64,000 nucleotides of DNA, from assembly GCA_002270295.1 (NCBI GenBank), contig NISF01000004.1, positions 386,924 through 450,923 on the forward strand, given 5' to 3'. The first letter of the stretch is position 1. Every line of letters begins with the position of its first letter. Position numbers and translations under genes: made by a program. The notes below the pieces were generated by a model. That model saw nothing but the letters and a program-made list of their open reading frames with translations. It ran no database searches and was not told the origin of the DNA. Shown one piece after another: positions 53,867-63,918 of the stretch. This DNA is from Enterobacter sp. 10-1. Lineage in GTDB: Bacteria > Pseudomonadota > Gammaproteobacteria > Enterobacterales > Enterobacteriaceae.

Positions 53867-54115
53867 ATGGGTATCATTTCCTGGATCATTTTTGGTCTTA
53901 TTGCCGGTATTTTAGCTAAGTGGATCATGCCGGGCAAAGACGGCGGCGGCTTTTTCGTCACCATCATTCTGGGGGTCATCGGTGCGGTAGTGGGCGGCTG
54001 GATCAGCACCTTCTTTGGTTTTGGCAAGGTTGACGGATTTAATTTCGGGAGCTTTGTCGTTGCGGTAATTGGCGCGCTGGTCGTGCTGTTTATCTACAGA
54101 AAAATTAAGAGCTAA
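53867..54115 (+). CDS. GlsB/YeaQ/YmgE family stress-response membrane protein
   Basis: An 82-aa protein with three predicted transmembrane helices: IISWIIFGLIAGILAKWI, GGGFFVTIILGVIGAVVGG (glycine zipper) and FVVAVIGALVVLFIY. It belongs to the transglycosylase-associated protein family, which includes RpoS-linked YeaQ and YmgE. Membrane localisation is clear; function is not. GAGGACGGAG precedes the ATG and a strong terminator follows. Confidence 0.92.
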   Translation: MGIISWIIFGLIAGILAKWIMPGKDGGGFFVTIILGVIGAVVGGWISTFFGFGKVDGFNFGSFVVAVIGALVVLFIYRKIKS

Positions 54116-54148
54116 TAGCCCTTCAGTATCAACTGAGTCATAAGCGAT

Positions 54149-54184
54149 AAAAGCTGCCACTATTATTGGCAGCTTTTTTTTTCG
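54149..54184 (+). terminator. Terminator after the YeaQ-type gene
   Basis: AAAAGCTGCCA and TGGCAGCTTTT arms with a 7-base loop, then a long T-run. Confidence 0.92.
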
Positions 54185-54334
54185 TCACATAATAGCGATG
54201 CTGGCGGATCGGATGATAATAAAAACCACAACAAACCGGCGGGCAAATCTATTAGACAACCCGTACATCGTACCGGCCGAAGGGGCCGCTAACCTATTTC
54301 CCTACGTCCGCAGGGTTTAATTAACCCGCCATAA

Positions 54335-54667
54335 TCACCAGGGACCGGCCTCTGACATATCGGGTACGGCGACAACTTCGACATGAACTTCATAATGCCG
54401 GGCTTTGCTGGCCGGGATTAACGCGGTGAGCTTATTAATGGTTTCAGTCGGATTATCGCTGGCAACGGTCGCGGAGAAGAGCACCGGCTTTCTCGGCGGC
54501 AATGGCGGCATTGGCATTGGCATGGGGCCACGTTCCTGATTCATCTCAAACGGCGGCTGCCCGGCGTTATTCCGCGCCGGGGCTGGCGTTTCGTTTTTAT
54601 CCGCGGCGAAGGCGCCGGCGGCGGCAATAGAAACGGTTGCTAACAGGGCAATGATTGTTCTTTTCAT
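54335..54667 (-). CDS. Small exported proline-rich protein of unknown function
   Basis: A 110-aa protein with a clear Sec signal peptide (ends GAFA about residue 21). It has a Pro/Met-rich segment MPMPMPPLPPRKP (about 49-61) and a C-terminal part with SATVASDNPTETINKLTALIPASKARHYEVHVEVVAVPD, which resembles a small alpha/beta domain. I do not recognise the family. GAGGTAACAAAG lies upstream of the ATG. No operon partner. Confidence 0.75.
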   Translation of the reverse strand: MKRTIIALLATVSIAAAGAFAADKNETPAPARNNAGQPPFEMNQERGPMPMPMPPLPPRKPVLFSATVASDNPTETINKLTALIPASKARHYEVHVEVVAVPDMSEAGPW

Positions 54668-55771
54668 CTTTGTTACCTCTTAAGAGTGTGGCTAAAATCT
54701 TAGAGGTTACGTTTCTGGCCGACAATCCCACCAGGGGCGAATCCTACAAATCTCCTTATTTATTAACGAATGTGGAGGGTCTGCAGGGAAGCGTGCGGCA
54801 CGGTGAAACCGAGGGCCCGGTCTCATCAGGAGATGGCTGCGGCCAGCCGATAAAAGGCAAGAATTGAAACAGCGGCGACAAAGATTTGTGGCACAACACG
54901 CTTTCAGTCCAGCAGGACGCTCATCACCAGAAGGACTACCATGCACATCGACATAATACTGATATCTATCATCCGTTACGACAAAAGCTCCAGGTTATCA
55001 GCGGCTCCGGCATCATGCCGAAAACTGTAGAAAATATAGACGGAGATTGTACACCAGCTTGATCATGGTGATTAAAACTTAATCCCCGAAGGACGGTCGA
55101 CTTTATAACCAAAATGTCTACGCATAGCCACACAACAACCCCGGTTTTCAGATAATGCTTATAGATTGGCCGTGATATTCGTAGGATCGGCCCATGCTCT
55201 GGGGATTGGGGCATATTTGGGTCGGCGCATCCTGAAGCGAGGTAAGACGAAATTTCAACCTGATTAATACCTGTCGGTCAAATGGCCGAAGGGCGGCAGA
55301 GCGTGTCCGCTGCTCGACTGCTATGACGTCGGAGATTGTCGAGTGCGGCCGTCGGAAAACGGCGCCTGCGGGGCTAATGCGAAGATATTTCCCGGCGCTA
55401 TCGCTATGAGGTGGCCCGCCCGGGATCCCTATGCAAAAGCACGAGGGCGGGCCTTGGCTATAGGGGGTCTACAACCGGCACGGATTTTACCATCCAGAAT
55501 ATGGCCGAAATATTAAAAACCTCTCCCGGGAAACGTTTTAAGATTTACCTCATCTGATAAGGCAATACGCTGCGACAGAGTGAGCTATTTGCAACTGCTC
55601 TGCTTAGAAGGCGTGACAGTCAATGGTAGGAATGCCGTCATAGGGGCATAATCTATACCTCGCCCCTAAAACCCGGCACATCTTCGCCAACGCGAATGCA
55701 GAATTTATGGCATACCGCTGCCTGCGCAGGTTATAACAGCTGAATGAAAAAATAGCATTCAGGGGAGATCT
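54668..55771. other. 1.1-kb region without recognisable genes
   Basis: Six-frame inspection shows only short frames with no recognisable motif, the longest on minus at 54969-55214 (81 codons). Base composition changes along the region. It contains an inverted repeat GGCCCGCCC (55413-55421) / GGGCGGGCC (55445-55453). It may be decayed accessory DNA, or contain unannotated RNA. No tRNA, att site or transposase remnant was recognised. Confidence 0.5.
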
Positions 55772-56593
55772 ATGAGCGACAAAAGCAGAGCTTTTCGTCT
55801 TCTTCACGAATCCGGGAATACCTTTGTCATTCCTAATCCCTGGGACATCGGCACCGCCAGAATACTTGAGCAAATGGGCTTTATGGCCCTCGCCACAACC
55901 AGCGCTGGGCTCGCCTTTTCTCTGGGGGTGGCGGAAGGCCAGGTCTCCTGGCAACAGACCATTCATCACTGCCGGAACCTCGCCGCAGCGACCGCTCTGC
56001 CGGTGTCAGCCGATCTGGAGAAAGGAGCGGGCAACAGTCCGGATAGCGCCGCTGAAACCATTGAGATCGCAGTGGACGCCGGTCTTGCGGGCTGTTCCCT
56101 TGAGGATTACAGCGGCCGGCCGGAAGTTCCTATCTTCGATTTGAGCCTTGCGGTTGAGAGAATTGCGGCGGCGGCTGAATCACGCGCTATTTGTGATCCT
56201 GATTTTGTTATTACTGCGCGAGCTGAAAATTTCATGTGGGGCAATCGGGATCTTGATGAAACAATCCTGAGGCTTCAGGCTTTCGAAAAGGCGGGCGCAG
56301 ATGTTCTCTATGCCCCGGGGATCGACGATCTCTCTATGATTCAAACCCTCTGCAGCTCTGTTACAAAACCGGTGAATGTTGTCATGGGATTGCCCGGAAA
56401 TGTTTACAGCGTCGAAGAACTCTCGCAAGCCGGAGTCCGGCGTATAAGCGTGGGTGCCTCAATGGCCCGATTCGCTTATGGCGCGTTTGTTCAGGCAGCG
56501 CGGGAGGTCAGCCATGATGGCACTTTTACCTATGCAAAACAGGCCATCGGTTTTTCAGAACTTGAGGCCTTTTTTCGCCGGGCTAATCAATAA
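55772..56593 (+). CDS. Isocitrate lyase/PEP mutase superfamily protein
   Basis: A 273-aa TIM-barrel enzyme of the ICL/PEPM superfamily. Seen: IPNPWDIGTARILEQMG, the metal-site-like VSADLEKGAGN (about 82-92), SLEDYSG (about 110) and ITARAENF (about 149-156). The lyase catalytic KKCGH-type loop of isocitrate lyase and 2-methylisocitrate lyase is absent between the ADLEKG and SLED region and RAEN, so a phosphonopyruvate hydrolase- or oxaloacetase-like, or unknown, activity is more likely. CAGGGGAGA precedes the ATG. It is flanked on both sides by long DNA with no recognised genes; probably an accessory gene. Confidence 0.85.
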   Translation: MSDKSRAFRLLHESGNTFVIPNPWDIGTARILEQMGFMALATTSAGLAFSLGVAEGQVSWQQTIHHCRNLAAATALPVSADLEKGAGNSPDSAAETIEIAVDAGLAGCSLEDYSGRPEVPIFDLSLAVERIAAAAESRAICDPDFVITARAENFMWGNRDLDETILRLQAFEKAGADVLYAPGIDDLSMIQTLCSSVTKPVNVVMGLPGNVYSVEELSQAGVRRISVGASMARFAYGAFVQAAREVSHDGTFTYAKQAIGFSELEAFFRRANQ

Positions 56594-57119
56594 TCAGCAG
56601 ACGTGGCGGCGTGCATCAATTTCACGCTGCGTTTTTCCAGCGCATAGCGGTCAATTATCCTGGATACGTGACGCCGGCGTTCAGGTGAGTTCCTGTATCC
56701 ATTCCAGGTGAAAAGATCGGCAGCAGCGCCACCGTCGGCTACAATCTCTTCTTCTGGCTTGAGTCCGGCTATTTGGCGGGCCATAACGGGGACAGCGGAG
56801 CTGATGGAGGGCGCTTTTGGGGACAGCGGAATCTCCTTTTATGCCCCGGATTGTCCGCCGGTGTAATAGTGTAACCTGTTGAATATCCGATAAGTCGCTG
56901 AAAGCAGGATTTTTTCATCTCCTATCTCAAAAATCGGTATTTTCGATACATCTTTTCCATTGCCGCACCTTCTGCCAATTCGCATCAAATAACTTATTAT
57001 TTTTCAATCTATTAAATAGAAAAAATGAGACCTGATAAGCAGTAAAGCAGGGTCTATGCTTATAAAAAGGGCCGTAAAAGGGTCGCAGGGGCGAATACCC
57101 CTTCTCCAGATGGGTTGAA
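56594..57119. other. Region between the PEP-mutase-type gene and suf
   Basis: About 525 bases. The left half has short open frames on both strands with no recognised motif, including minus 56587-56784 (65 codons). It also has a 12-base direct repeat GGGGACAGCGGA (56788-56799 and 56819-56830). The right half is AT-rich and is the probable suf regulatory region; CATCAAATAACTTA (about 56983-56996) resembles an IHF site. OxyR and IscR sites known in E. coli suf were not resolved. Confidence 0.45.
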
Positions 57120-57136
57120 GTGATAATCGTTATCAC
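57120..57136 (+). promoter_or_regulatory. Fur box of the suf operon
   Basis: GTGATAATCGTTATCAC is a perfect palindrome of Fur type, 46 bases before the sufA start. It predicts iron repression, as in E. coli suf. Confidence 0.85.
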
Positions 57137-57182
57137 TAACATGGTGAGATGCCCTGATGGCGCCAACCAATGAGGTAGAGCT

Positions 57183-57560
57183 ATGGAATTACAAGCAGGA
57201 ACCTTTAATCCCGACGATTTTAGCTGGCGAGGTCTGATAATGACGCCCGCCGCCGCCGCCCATATCCGTGATCTGGTGAGCAAGCAGCCGCCGATGCAGG
57301 GGCTGCGTCTTGGCGTGAAAACCAGCGGCTGCGCTGGATTTGCCTACGTCATGGAGCTTATCGCTGAGCCCGCGCAGGACGATCTGCTGTTTGAGTTTGA
57401 TGGCGCGAAGCTGTGGGCGCCGCTGCAGGCAATGCCGTTTATTGATGGTACGGAGCTGGATTACGTTCGGGAAGGATTAAATGAAATCTTTAAGTTTCAT
57501 AACCCGAAAGCGCAGCACGAGTGCGGCTGCGGTGAAAGCTTTGGGGTTCAGGCGGAGTAA
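57183..57560 (+). CDS. sufA: Fe-S scaffold/carrier protein SufA
   Basis: A 125-aa A-type carrier that accepts Fe-S clusters from SufBCD and passes them to target proteins. Three conserved cysteines: TSGCAGF (about 53) and HECGCGES (about 117 and 119). The N terminus [17 protein letters not shown] resembles E. coli. GAGGTAGAGCT precedes the ATG. First gene of the suf operon. Confidence 0.97.
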   Translation: MELQAGTFNPDDFSWRGLIMTPAAAAHIRDLVSKQPPMQGLRLGVKTSGCAGFAYVMELIAEPAQDDLLFEFDGAKLWAPLQAMPFIDGTELDYVREGLNEIFKFHNPKAQHECGCGESFGVQAE

Positions 57561-57562
57561 TT

Positions 57563-59050
57563 ATGTCTCGTAATACTGAAACAACTGACGATGTCAAAAC
57601 CTGGACCGGCGGGCCGCTGAATTATAAAGAAGGCTTTTTTACCCGGTTACAGACCGATGAGCTGGCCAAGGGCATCAACGAAGAGGTGGTGCGGGCAATA
57701 TCCGCCCGTCGCAACGAGCCGGAGTGGATGCTTGAGTTCAGGTTGAACGCATTTAAGGCGTGGCTGGAGATGGAAGAGCCGCACTGGCTGAAGGCGCACT
57801 ACGATAAGCTGGACTATCAGGACTACAGCTACTATTCCGCGCCGTCCTGCGGCAACTGCGACGACACCTGCGCCTCCGAACCGGGAGCGGTGCAGCAAAC
57901 CGGCCCCGGCGACTATCTGACCAGCGAAGTCGAAGAGGCCTTTAATCTGCTGGGCGTGCCGGTACGTGAAGGTCGCGAAGTGGCGGTAGACGCCATATTT
58001 GACTCGGTTTCGGTCGCCACCACCTACCGGGAAAAGCTGGGAGAGCAGGGCATCATCTTCTGTTCCTTCGGCGAAGCGATTCACGATCATCCGGAGCTGG
58101 TGAAAAAATATCTCGGCACCGTGGTGCCCGGCAATGACAACTTCTTCGCCGCGCTGAACGCCGCGGTTGCCTCCGACGGCACCTTTATCTACGTGCCGAA
58201 AGGCGTGCGCTGCCCGATGGAGCTATCGACCTATTTTCGCATCAATGCGGAAAAAACCGGCCAGTTTGAACGCACGATCCTCGTCGCCGATGAGGGCAGC
58301 TACGTCAGCTATATTGAAGGCTGCTCGGCGCCGGTTCGCGACAGCTACCAGCTGCACGCGGCGGTCGTTGAGGTCATCATCCACAAAGATGCCGAAGTAA
58401 AATATTCCACGGTGCAGAACTGGTTCCCCGGCGATAACAACACCGGCGGGATCCTGAACTTCGTCACCAAACGGGCGCTCTGTGAAGGCGAAAACAGCAA
58501 AATGTCGTGGACTCAGTCGGAGACCGGCTCGGCGATAACGTGGAAGTATCCGAGCTGCATTCTGCGCGGCGACAACTCCATCGGCGAGTTCTTCTCGGTG
58601 GCGTTGACCAGCGGTCACCAGCAGGCGGATACCGGCACCAAAATGATTCATATCGGTAAAAATACCCGCTCGACGATTATCTCCAAAGGGATTTCCGCCG
58701 GTAAAAGCCAGAACAGCTACCGCGGGCTGGTAAAAATTATGCCGACCGCGACCAACGCGCGAAACTTTACCCAGTGTGACTCGATGCTGATTGGGCCAGA
58801 CTGCGGGGCGCATACCTTCCCGTACGTCGAGTGCCGCAACAATAGCGCCCAGCTGGAGCACGAAGCCACCACCTCGCGAATCGGTGAAGATCAGCTGTTC
58901 TACTGCCTGCAGCGCGGGATCAGTGAAGATGATGCGATCTCAATGATCGTTAACGGTTTCTGTAAGGATGTTTTCTCAGAGCTGCCGCTGGAATTTGCCG
59001 TGGAAGCGCAAAAACTGCTGGCGATAAGCCTTGAACACAGCGTCGGTTAA
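57563..59050 (+). CDS. sufB: Fe-S cluster assembly protein SufB
   Basis: A 495-aa scaffold subunit of the SufBC2D complex. Family landmarks: N-terminal [14 protein letters not shown] cysteine cluster, beta-helix core with SYIEGCSAP, and the C-terminal segment [25 protein letters not shown], which includes the Cys/Glu/His residues used in cluster assembly. It starts 2 bases after sufA. Confidence 0.98.
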   Translation: MSRNTETTDDVKTWTGGPLNYKEGFFTRLQTDELAKGINEEVVRAISARRNEPEWMLEFRLNAFKAWLEMEEPHWLKAHYDKLDYQDYSYYSAPSCGNCDDTCASEPGAVQQTGPGDYLTSEVEEAFNLLGVPVREGREVAVDAIFDSVSVATTYREKLGEQGIIFCSFGEAIHDHPELVKKYLGTVVPGNDNFFAALNAAVASDGTFIYVPKGVRCPMELSTYFRINAEKTGQFERTILVADEGSYVSYIEGCSAPVRDSYQLHAAVVEVIIHKDAEVKYSTVQNWFPGDNNTGGILNFVTKRALCEGENSKMSWTQSETGSAITWKYPSCILRGDNSIGEFFSVALTSGHQQADTGTKMIHIGKNTRSTIISKGISAGKSQNSYRGLVKIMPTATNARNFTQCDSMLIGPDCGAHTFPYVECRNNSAQLEHEATTSRIGEDQLFYCLQRGISEDDAISMIVNGFCKDVFSELPLEFAVEAQKLLAISLEHSVG

Positions 59051-59116
59051 CAGTCTGACCCACACCGGCTGCGCGCTGACGCCGCCTGAATCAGACTGCC
59101 GAATTAAGGAATATAC

Positions 59117-59863
59117 ATGTTAAGTATTAAAGATTTGCAGGTTTCCGTTGACGAGAAAGAGATCCTGCGCGGATTGAACCTGGATATCCGACCTGGCGAA
59201 GTTCACGCCATTATGGGGCCCAACGGCTCCGGGAAAAGTACGCTCTCCGCAACGCTCGCCGGGCGGGAAGATTATGAAGTGACCGGCGGCAGCGTTGAGT
59301 TTAAGGGCAAGGATCTGCTTGAGCTTGCGCCGGAGGATCGCGCGGGCGAGGGGATCTTTATGGCCTTCCAGTATCCGGTTGAAATTCCGGGCGTCAGCAA
59401 TCAGTTTTTCCTGCAAACGGCGCTGAATGCGGTACGTCGCTATCGCGGGCAGGAGCAGTTAGATCGCTTTGATTTTCAGGATCTGATGGAAGACAAAATT
59501 AAGCTGCTGAAGATGCCGGAAGACCTGCTGACCCGCTCGGTCAACGTCGGCTTCTCCGGTGGCGAGAAAAAGCGCAACGACATCCTGCAGATGGCGGTGC
59601 TGGAGCCGGAGCTGTGCATTCTCGATGAGTCTGACTCGGGGCTGGATATCGACGCCCTGAAGATCGTTTCTGACGGCGTCAACGCGCTGCGCGACGGCAA
59701 GCGCGCGTTTATTATTGTCACCCACTACCAGCGTATTCTCGACTATATCAAGCCTGATTACGTCCACGTGCTGTATCAGGGGCGGATCGTCAAATCCGGC
59801 GACTTCACCCTGGTCAAACAACTGGAGGAGCAGGGCTATGGCTGGCTTACCGAACAGCAGTAA
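59117..59863 (+). CDS. sufC: Fe-S cluster assembly ATPase SufC
   Basis: A 248-aa ABC-type ATPase that drives conformational changes in SufB/SufD. Walker A GPNGSGKST (about 34-42), signature FSGGEKKRND (about 151) and Walker B LCILDESDSGLD (about 167-178) are intact. GAATTAAGGAA precedes the ATG. Its 3' end overlaps sufD by 26 bases. Confidence 0.98.
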   Translation: MLSIKDLQVSVDEKEILRGLNLDIRPGEVHAIMGPNGSGKSTLSATLAGREDYEVTGGSVEFKGKDLLELAPEDRAGEGIFMAFQYPVEIPGVSNQFFLQTALNAVRRYRGQEQLDRFDFQDLMEDKIKLLKMPEDLLTRSVNVGFSGGEKKRNDILQMAVLEPELCILDESDSGLDIDALKIVSDGVNALRDGKRAFIIVTHYQRILDYIKPDYVHVLYQGRIVKSGDFTLVKQLEEQGYGWLTEQQ

Positions 59864-61112
59864 CGCGCTGCAGCAGTGGCACCACCTGTTTGAAGCGCAG
59901 GCGGAGCAGCGAACCCCAGAAGCGCACCAGCACCTGCAGCAGGCGCTGCGCCTGGGGCTGCCGACGCGTAAGCATGAGCACTGGAAATATACGCCGCTGG
60001 ATGCGCTGCTCAGCGGCACCTTCGTCGCACCGCAGCCCGAGGCGTTAACCACGGCGCAGCGGGACGCGCTGGCGCTCTCCGTCGATGCCTGGCGGCTGGT
60101 GTTCATCGATGGCCGCTACAGCGAAGCGTTGAGCGATGCGCTGGCCGACAGCGGCTACGAAGTCAGCATCGATAACCAGCGGCAGACGCTGCCCGACGCG
60201 CTGCAGCCGGAGCTGTTTCTGCACCTGACCGAAAGCCTGGCGCCGACGGTGACGCGCATTCGCGTGAAGCGCAACCAGCGCCCCGCGAGGCCGTTACTGA
60301 TTATGCACGTGACGCGCGGGCTGGCGGGGGAAGAGATGAATACCGCGCACTACCGGCATCATCTGGAGCTGGAGAGCGGCGCGGAGGCGACGATCCTTGA
60401 GCACTATGTCAGCCTTAACGAGCAGCGTCATTTTACCGGCGGACGGCTGACCGCCACGGTGGCGGACAACGCGCATCTGCAGCATATCAAGCTGGCGTTT
60501 GAAAACGCGCAGAGCTTCCACTTTGCCCACAACGACCTCTCTCTGGGGCGCGATGCATCGGCCTTTAGCAGCAGCTTCCTGCTCGGCGGCGCGGTGCTGC
60601 GCCAGCATACCAGCGTGCAGCTGCGGGGTGAGAACAGCAACCTGCGGATCAACTCTCTGGCGATGCCGGTAAAAAATGAGGTCTGCGACAGCCGCACCTG
60701 GCTGAACCATGACGTCGGCTACTGCAACAGCCGCCAGCTGCATAAGACCATCGTCAGCGACAAAGGTCGGGCGGTATTTAACGGCCTGATCAACGTTGCG
60801 CCGAACGCGATTAAAACCGACGGCCAGATGACCAATAATAATCTGCTGTTAGGCCGGCTGTCGGAGGTGGATACCAAACCGCAGCTGGAGATTTACGCCG
60901 ATGACGTCAAATGTAGCCACGGCGCCACCATCGGGCGTATCGACGATGAACAGCTGTTTTACCTGCGCTCGCGCGGCATCACCCAGCAGGCGGCGCAGCA
61001 CATGATTCTGTACGCTTTCGCCGCGGAGCTGACGGAAGCCATCGGCGATGTGGCGCTGAGGCAGCAAATCCTCGCGCGCATCGGCCAGCGTCTACCGGGA
61101 GAGGCAGCATGA
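59838..61112 (+). CDS. sufD: Fe-S cluster assembly protein SufD
   Basis: A 424-aa scaffold partner of SufB. It starts [18 protein letters not shown] at an ATG inside the end of sufC, as in E. coli. The core beta-helix has [14 protein letters not shown] and [21 protein letters not shown]. The C-terminal [34 protein letters not shown] includes the His (HGAT) implicated in cluster formation, cited here in parts. A longer in-frame upstream start is rejected because it would overlap sufC deeply. Confidence 0.97.
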   Translation: MAGLPNSSNALQQWHHLFEAQAEQRTPEAHQHLQQALRLGLPTRKHEHWKYTPLDALLSGTFVAPQPEALTTAQRDALALSVDAWRLVFIDGRYSEALSDALADSGYEVSIDNQRQTLPDALQPELFLHLTESLAPTVTRIRVKRNQRPARPLLIMHVTRGLAGEEMNTAHYRHHLELESGAEATILEHYVSLNEQRHFTGGRLTATVADNAHLQHIKLAFENAQSFHFAHNDLSLGRDASAFSSSFLLGGAVLRQHTSVQLRGENSNLRINSLAMPVKNEVCDSRTWLNHDVGYCNSRQLHKTIVSDKGRAVFNGLINVAPNAIKTDGQMTNNNLLLGRLSEVDTKPQLEIYADDVKCSHGATIGRIDDEQLFYLRSRGITQQAAQHMILYAFAAELTEAIGDVALRQQILARIGQRLPGEAA

Positions 61113-62329
61113 CATTTTCTGTTGAACGAGTCCGTGCAGATTTTCCGCTGCTCGGCCGGGAGGTCAACGGCCAGCCGCTGGTCTATCTGGACAGCGCCGC
61201 CAGCGCGCAAAAGCCGGAGGCGGTCATTCACGCCGAGGCGGAGTTTTACCGGCACGGCTATGCCGCCGTGCATCGCGGCATTCACACCCTGAGCGCGGAA
61301 GCGACGACGCGAATGGAGCAGGTTCGCCAGCGGGCGGCAACCTTCCTCAACGCGCGCTCTGCGGAAGAGCTGGTGTTTGTCCGCGGGACCACCGAAGGGA
61401 TTAACCTGGTGGCGAATAGCTGGGGCAACGCCAACGTGGGGGCCGGAGATAACATCATCGTTAGCGCGATGGAGCACCACGCCAATATCGTTCCGTGGCA
61501 GCTGCTCTGCGCCCGGGTGGGCGCAGAGCTGCGGGTGATCCCACTCAATCCGGACGGAACCCTGCAGCTGGAGGCGATAGCGGGCCTGTTCGACGCGCGC
61601 ACCCGGCTGCTGGCCATCACCCAGGTCTCCAACGTGCTGGGCATTGAAAATCCGGTAGCGGCGCTGATTGCGCTGGCGCATCAGCACGGCGCCAGGGTGC
61701 TGGTGGACGGCGCTCAGGCGGTGATGCATCACGCCGTGGACGTCCAGGCGCTGGACTGCGACTTCTACGTCTTCTCCGGACACAAGCTGTATGGCCCGAC
61801 CGGGATCGGCGTCCTCTATGGTAAAGCGGCTCTGCTGGACGAGATGCCGCCGTGGGAAGGGGGCGGATCGATGATCGCCACCGTCAGCCTGACCCAGGGG
61901 ACCACCTGGGCAAAAGCGCCGTGGCGCTTTGAGGCGGGGACGCCAAATACCGGCGGAATTATCGGGCTCGGGGCGGCGCTGGATTACGTCAGCGCGCTGG
62001 GGCTGGCGCATATCGGCGAATATGAACAGACGCTGATGCGCTACGCGCTGCAGGAGCTGACAAAAGTGCCGGACCTGATCATCTACGGCCCGCCGCAGCG
62101 GCTCGGGGTGATTGCCTTTAATCTCGGCGCGCACCACGCCTACGACGTCGGCAGCTTCCTCGATAACTATGGCATCGCGATTCGAACCGGCCATCACTGC
62201 GCGATGCCGCTGATGGACTTCTTTAGCGTTCCGGCGATGTGTCGGGCATCGCTGGCGATGTACAATACCACGGAAGATGTGGATCGGCTGGTCGCAGGAC
62301 TACAGCGCATTCACAAGCTATTAGGCTAA
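61109..62329 (+). CDS. sufS: Cysteine desulfurase SufS
   Basis: A 406-aa PLP enzyme that mobilises sulfur from cysteine as a persulfide for the Suf scaffold. PLP Lys in [12 protein letters not shown] (about 226) and active-site Cys in [10 protein letters not shown] (about 364) are present, as are [12 protein letters not shown] and [10 protein letters not shown]. Group II NifS-like. It overlaps sufD by 4 bases. Confidence 0.98.
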   Translation: MTFSVERVRADFPLLGREVNGQPLVYLDSAASAQKPEAVIHAEAEFYRHGYAAVHRGIHTLSAEATTRMEQVRQRAATFLNARSAEELVFVRGTTEGINLVANSWGNANVGAGDNIIVSAMEHHANIVPWQLLCARVGAELRVIPLNPDGTLQLEAIAGLFDARTRLLAITQVSNVLGIENPVAALIALAHQHGARVLVDGAQAVMHHAVDVQALDCDFYVFSGHKLYGPTGIGVLYGKAALLDEMPPWEGGGSMIATVSLTQGTTWAKAPWRFEAGTPNTGGIIGLGAALDYVSALGLAHIGEYEQTLMRYALQELTKVPDLIIYGPPQRLGVIAFNLGAHHAYDVGSFLDNYGIAIRTGHHCAMPLMDFFSVPAMCRASLAMYNTTEDVDRLVAGLQRIHKLLG

Positions 62330-62340
62330 AGGAAGCAATC

Positions 62341-62757
62341 ATGGCGGCGTTACCGGATAAAGATAAACTGCTGCGCAACTTCAGCCGTTGCGCAAACTGG
62401 GAAGAGAAGTACCTCTATATTATTGAGCTTGGCCAGCGGCTGGCGCCGCTGAGCGCCGAGGAGCATACGGCGCAAAACATTATCCAGGGCTGCCAGAGCC
62501 AGGTATGGATTGTCGTGGAGCAGAACGAGACGGGCGCGCTCGTGCTGCGCGGCGATAGCGACGCGGCTATCGTCAAAGGGCTCATCGCCGTGGTGTTTAT
62601 TCTCTATGACCAGATGACGGCCAAGGATATCACCGCTTTTGACGTTCGCCCGTGGTTTGAAAAGATGGCGCTGACTCAGCATCTTACGCCATCGCGGTCG
62701 CAGGGGCTGGAAGCCATGATTCGCGCAATTCGCGCGAAAGCCGCAAATCTTAGCTAG
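62341..62757 (+). CDS. sufE: Cysteine desulfuration protein SufE
   Basis: A 138-aa sulfur-transfer partner of SufS. The acceptor Cys is in [10 protein letters not shown] (about residue 51), surrounded by the fold's conserved [14 protein letters not shown] helix. I chose the ATG at 62341, preceded by AAAGGAAG. Last gene of the suf operon. Confidence 0.97.
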   Translation: MAALPDKDKLLRNFSRCANWEEKYLYIIELGQRLAPLSAEEHTAQNIIQGCQSQVWIVVEQNETGALVLRGDSDAAIVKGLIAVVFILYDQMTAKDITAFDVRPWFEKMALTQHLTPSRSQGLEAMIRAIRAKAANLS

Positions 62758-62856
62758 AATAAACAGGTAGATTTCATTCTGTTACGTTCGGTGGGAACGC
62801 GTTTCCCGCCGATGTACAGATCCTGGCGTTTTATTAGCGAAAGAAGGAATCTCAGT

Positions 62857-63855
62857 ATGAAACGCGCGTCTCTCCTCACTTTATCCCTTCTGGCGGCCCT
62901 CAGCGTGCAGCATGGCGCCTGGGCGGTAGATTACCCACTTCCTCCTGCTAACAGCAGGATCATTGGTCAAAATCAATTCTGGACGGTGCAGGAGGGGGAT
63001 CGCAACCTGCAGGCGATTGCTCGTCATTTTGATACCGCGGCAATGCTGATCCTCGAAGCTAACGATACGCTGGCGCCGGTAGAGCCTGAACCGGGCACCC
63101 AGGTGCTGATCCCTTCGCAGATGCTGCTGCCCGACACGCCTCGCGAGGGAATTGTCGTGAACCTGGCGGAGCTGCGGCTCTACTACTTCCCGCCGGGGCA
63201 AAATCAGGTGCAGGTCTATCCTCTCGGCATTGGCCAGCTTGGGCTGGAAACGCCGGAGATGACCACCCGCGTCGGGCAGAAGATCCCCAATCCGACCTGG
63301 ACCCCGACGGCGGGCATCCGCGCCCGCTCGCTGGAGAAAGGGATTAAGCTGCCGCCCGTTATTCCGGCGGGGCCGAACAACCCTCTGGGACGCTATGCGC
63401 TGCGCCTGGCGTACGGTAACGGCGAATACCTCATTCATGGCACCAACGCGCCGGATAGCGTGGGGCTGCGGGTCAGCTCCGGCTGTATGCGCATGAACGC
63501 CGCCGACATTCAGGCACTCTTTAGCCAGGTGAAGACCGGAACGCCGGTGCGCATCATCAATCAGCCGGTGAAGTTTGCGGTTGAGCCCGACGGCAGGCGC
63601 TACGTTGAGGTACACCGGCCGCTGTCGCAGGATGAAAGCGGCGATACCCGAACTATTGCCTATACGCTCCCGGCGGAATTCCATCAGTTTTCCGGCGATA
63701 AGTCCGTCGACGAGGCGCTGCTGAAGCGCGCGCTGTCGAGAAGAGCGGGCTACCCGGTGGTGGTTTCTGGCGGTGAGCAGAGCAGTGCCGGAGGGGCGGT
63801 ATCGAATTTGTCGGTGCAGAATGCGCCGGTGGATGAGAGTACAAGAGTGCAGTAA
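62857..63855 (+). CDS. ldtE: L,D-transpeptidase LdtE (YnhG)
   Basis: A 332-aa periplasmic transpeptidase that makes 3-3 (meso-DAP) cross-links in peptidoglycan. A signal peptide (ends GAWA about 23) is followed by a LysM-like domain (about 45-90) and the YkuD catalytic domain with HGTN (about 193) and the nucleophile motif SSGCMRM (about 207-213). The E. coli gene is ynhG, adjacent to lpp. I chose the ATG at 62857 with GAAGGAAT upstream. A disordered Ser/Gly-rich tail follows the catalytic domain. Confidence 0.95.
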   Translation: MKRASLLTLSLLAALSVQHGAWAVDYPLPPANSRIIGQNQFWTVQEGDRNLQAIARHFDTAAMLILEANDTLAPVEPEPGTQVLIPSQMLLPDTPREGIVVNLAELRLYYFPPGQNQVQVYPLGIGQLGLETPEMTTRVGQKIPNPTWTPTAGIRARSLEKGIKLPPVIPAGPNNPLGRYALRLAYGNGEYLIHGTNAPDSVGLRVSSGCMRMNAADIQALFSQVKTGTPVRIINQPVKFAVEPDGRRYVEVHRPLSQDESGDTRTIAYTLPAEFHQFSGDKSVDEALLKRALSRRAGYPVVVSGGEQSSAGGAVSNLSVQNAPVDESTRVQ

Positions 63856-63872
63856 ATCGGGGAGAGCAGGAC

Positions 63873-63899
63873 AAAAAAATGGCGCACAATGTGCGCCAT
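63873..63899 (-). terminator. lpp terminator
   Basis: GGCGCAC-AAT-GTGCGCC with flanking A/T, giving a T-run on minus (A-run at 63873-63879). Confidence 0.9.
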
Positions 63900-63918
63900 T
63901 TCTATTACACAGGCACTA

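Noticed and set aside
54969-55214. 81-codon minus-strand frame as a gene
   Set aside because: No family similarity, no clear ribosome-binding site, and the surrounding DNA has no operon signals.
56587-56784. 65-codon minus-strand frame after the PEP-mutase-type gene
   Set aside because: Overlaps the end of that gene and shows no recognisable motif.
60959-62197. 412-codon minus-strand frame opposite sufD/sufS
   Set aside because: Overlaps two validated genes in antisense and has no recognisable features.
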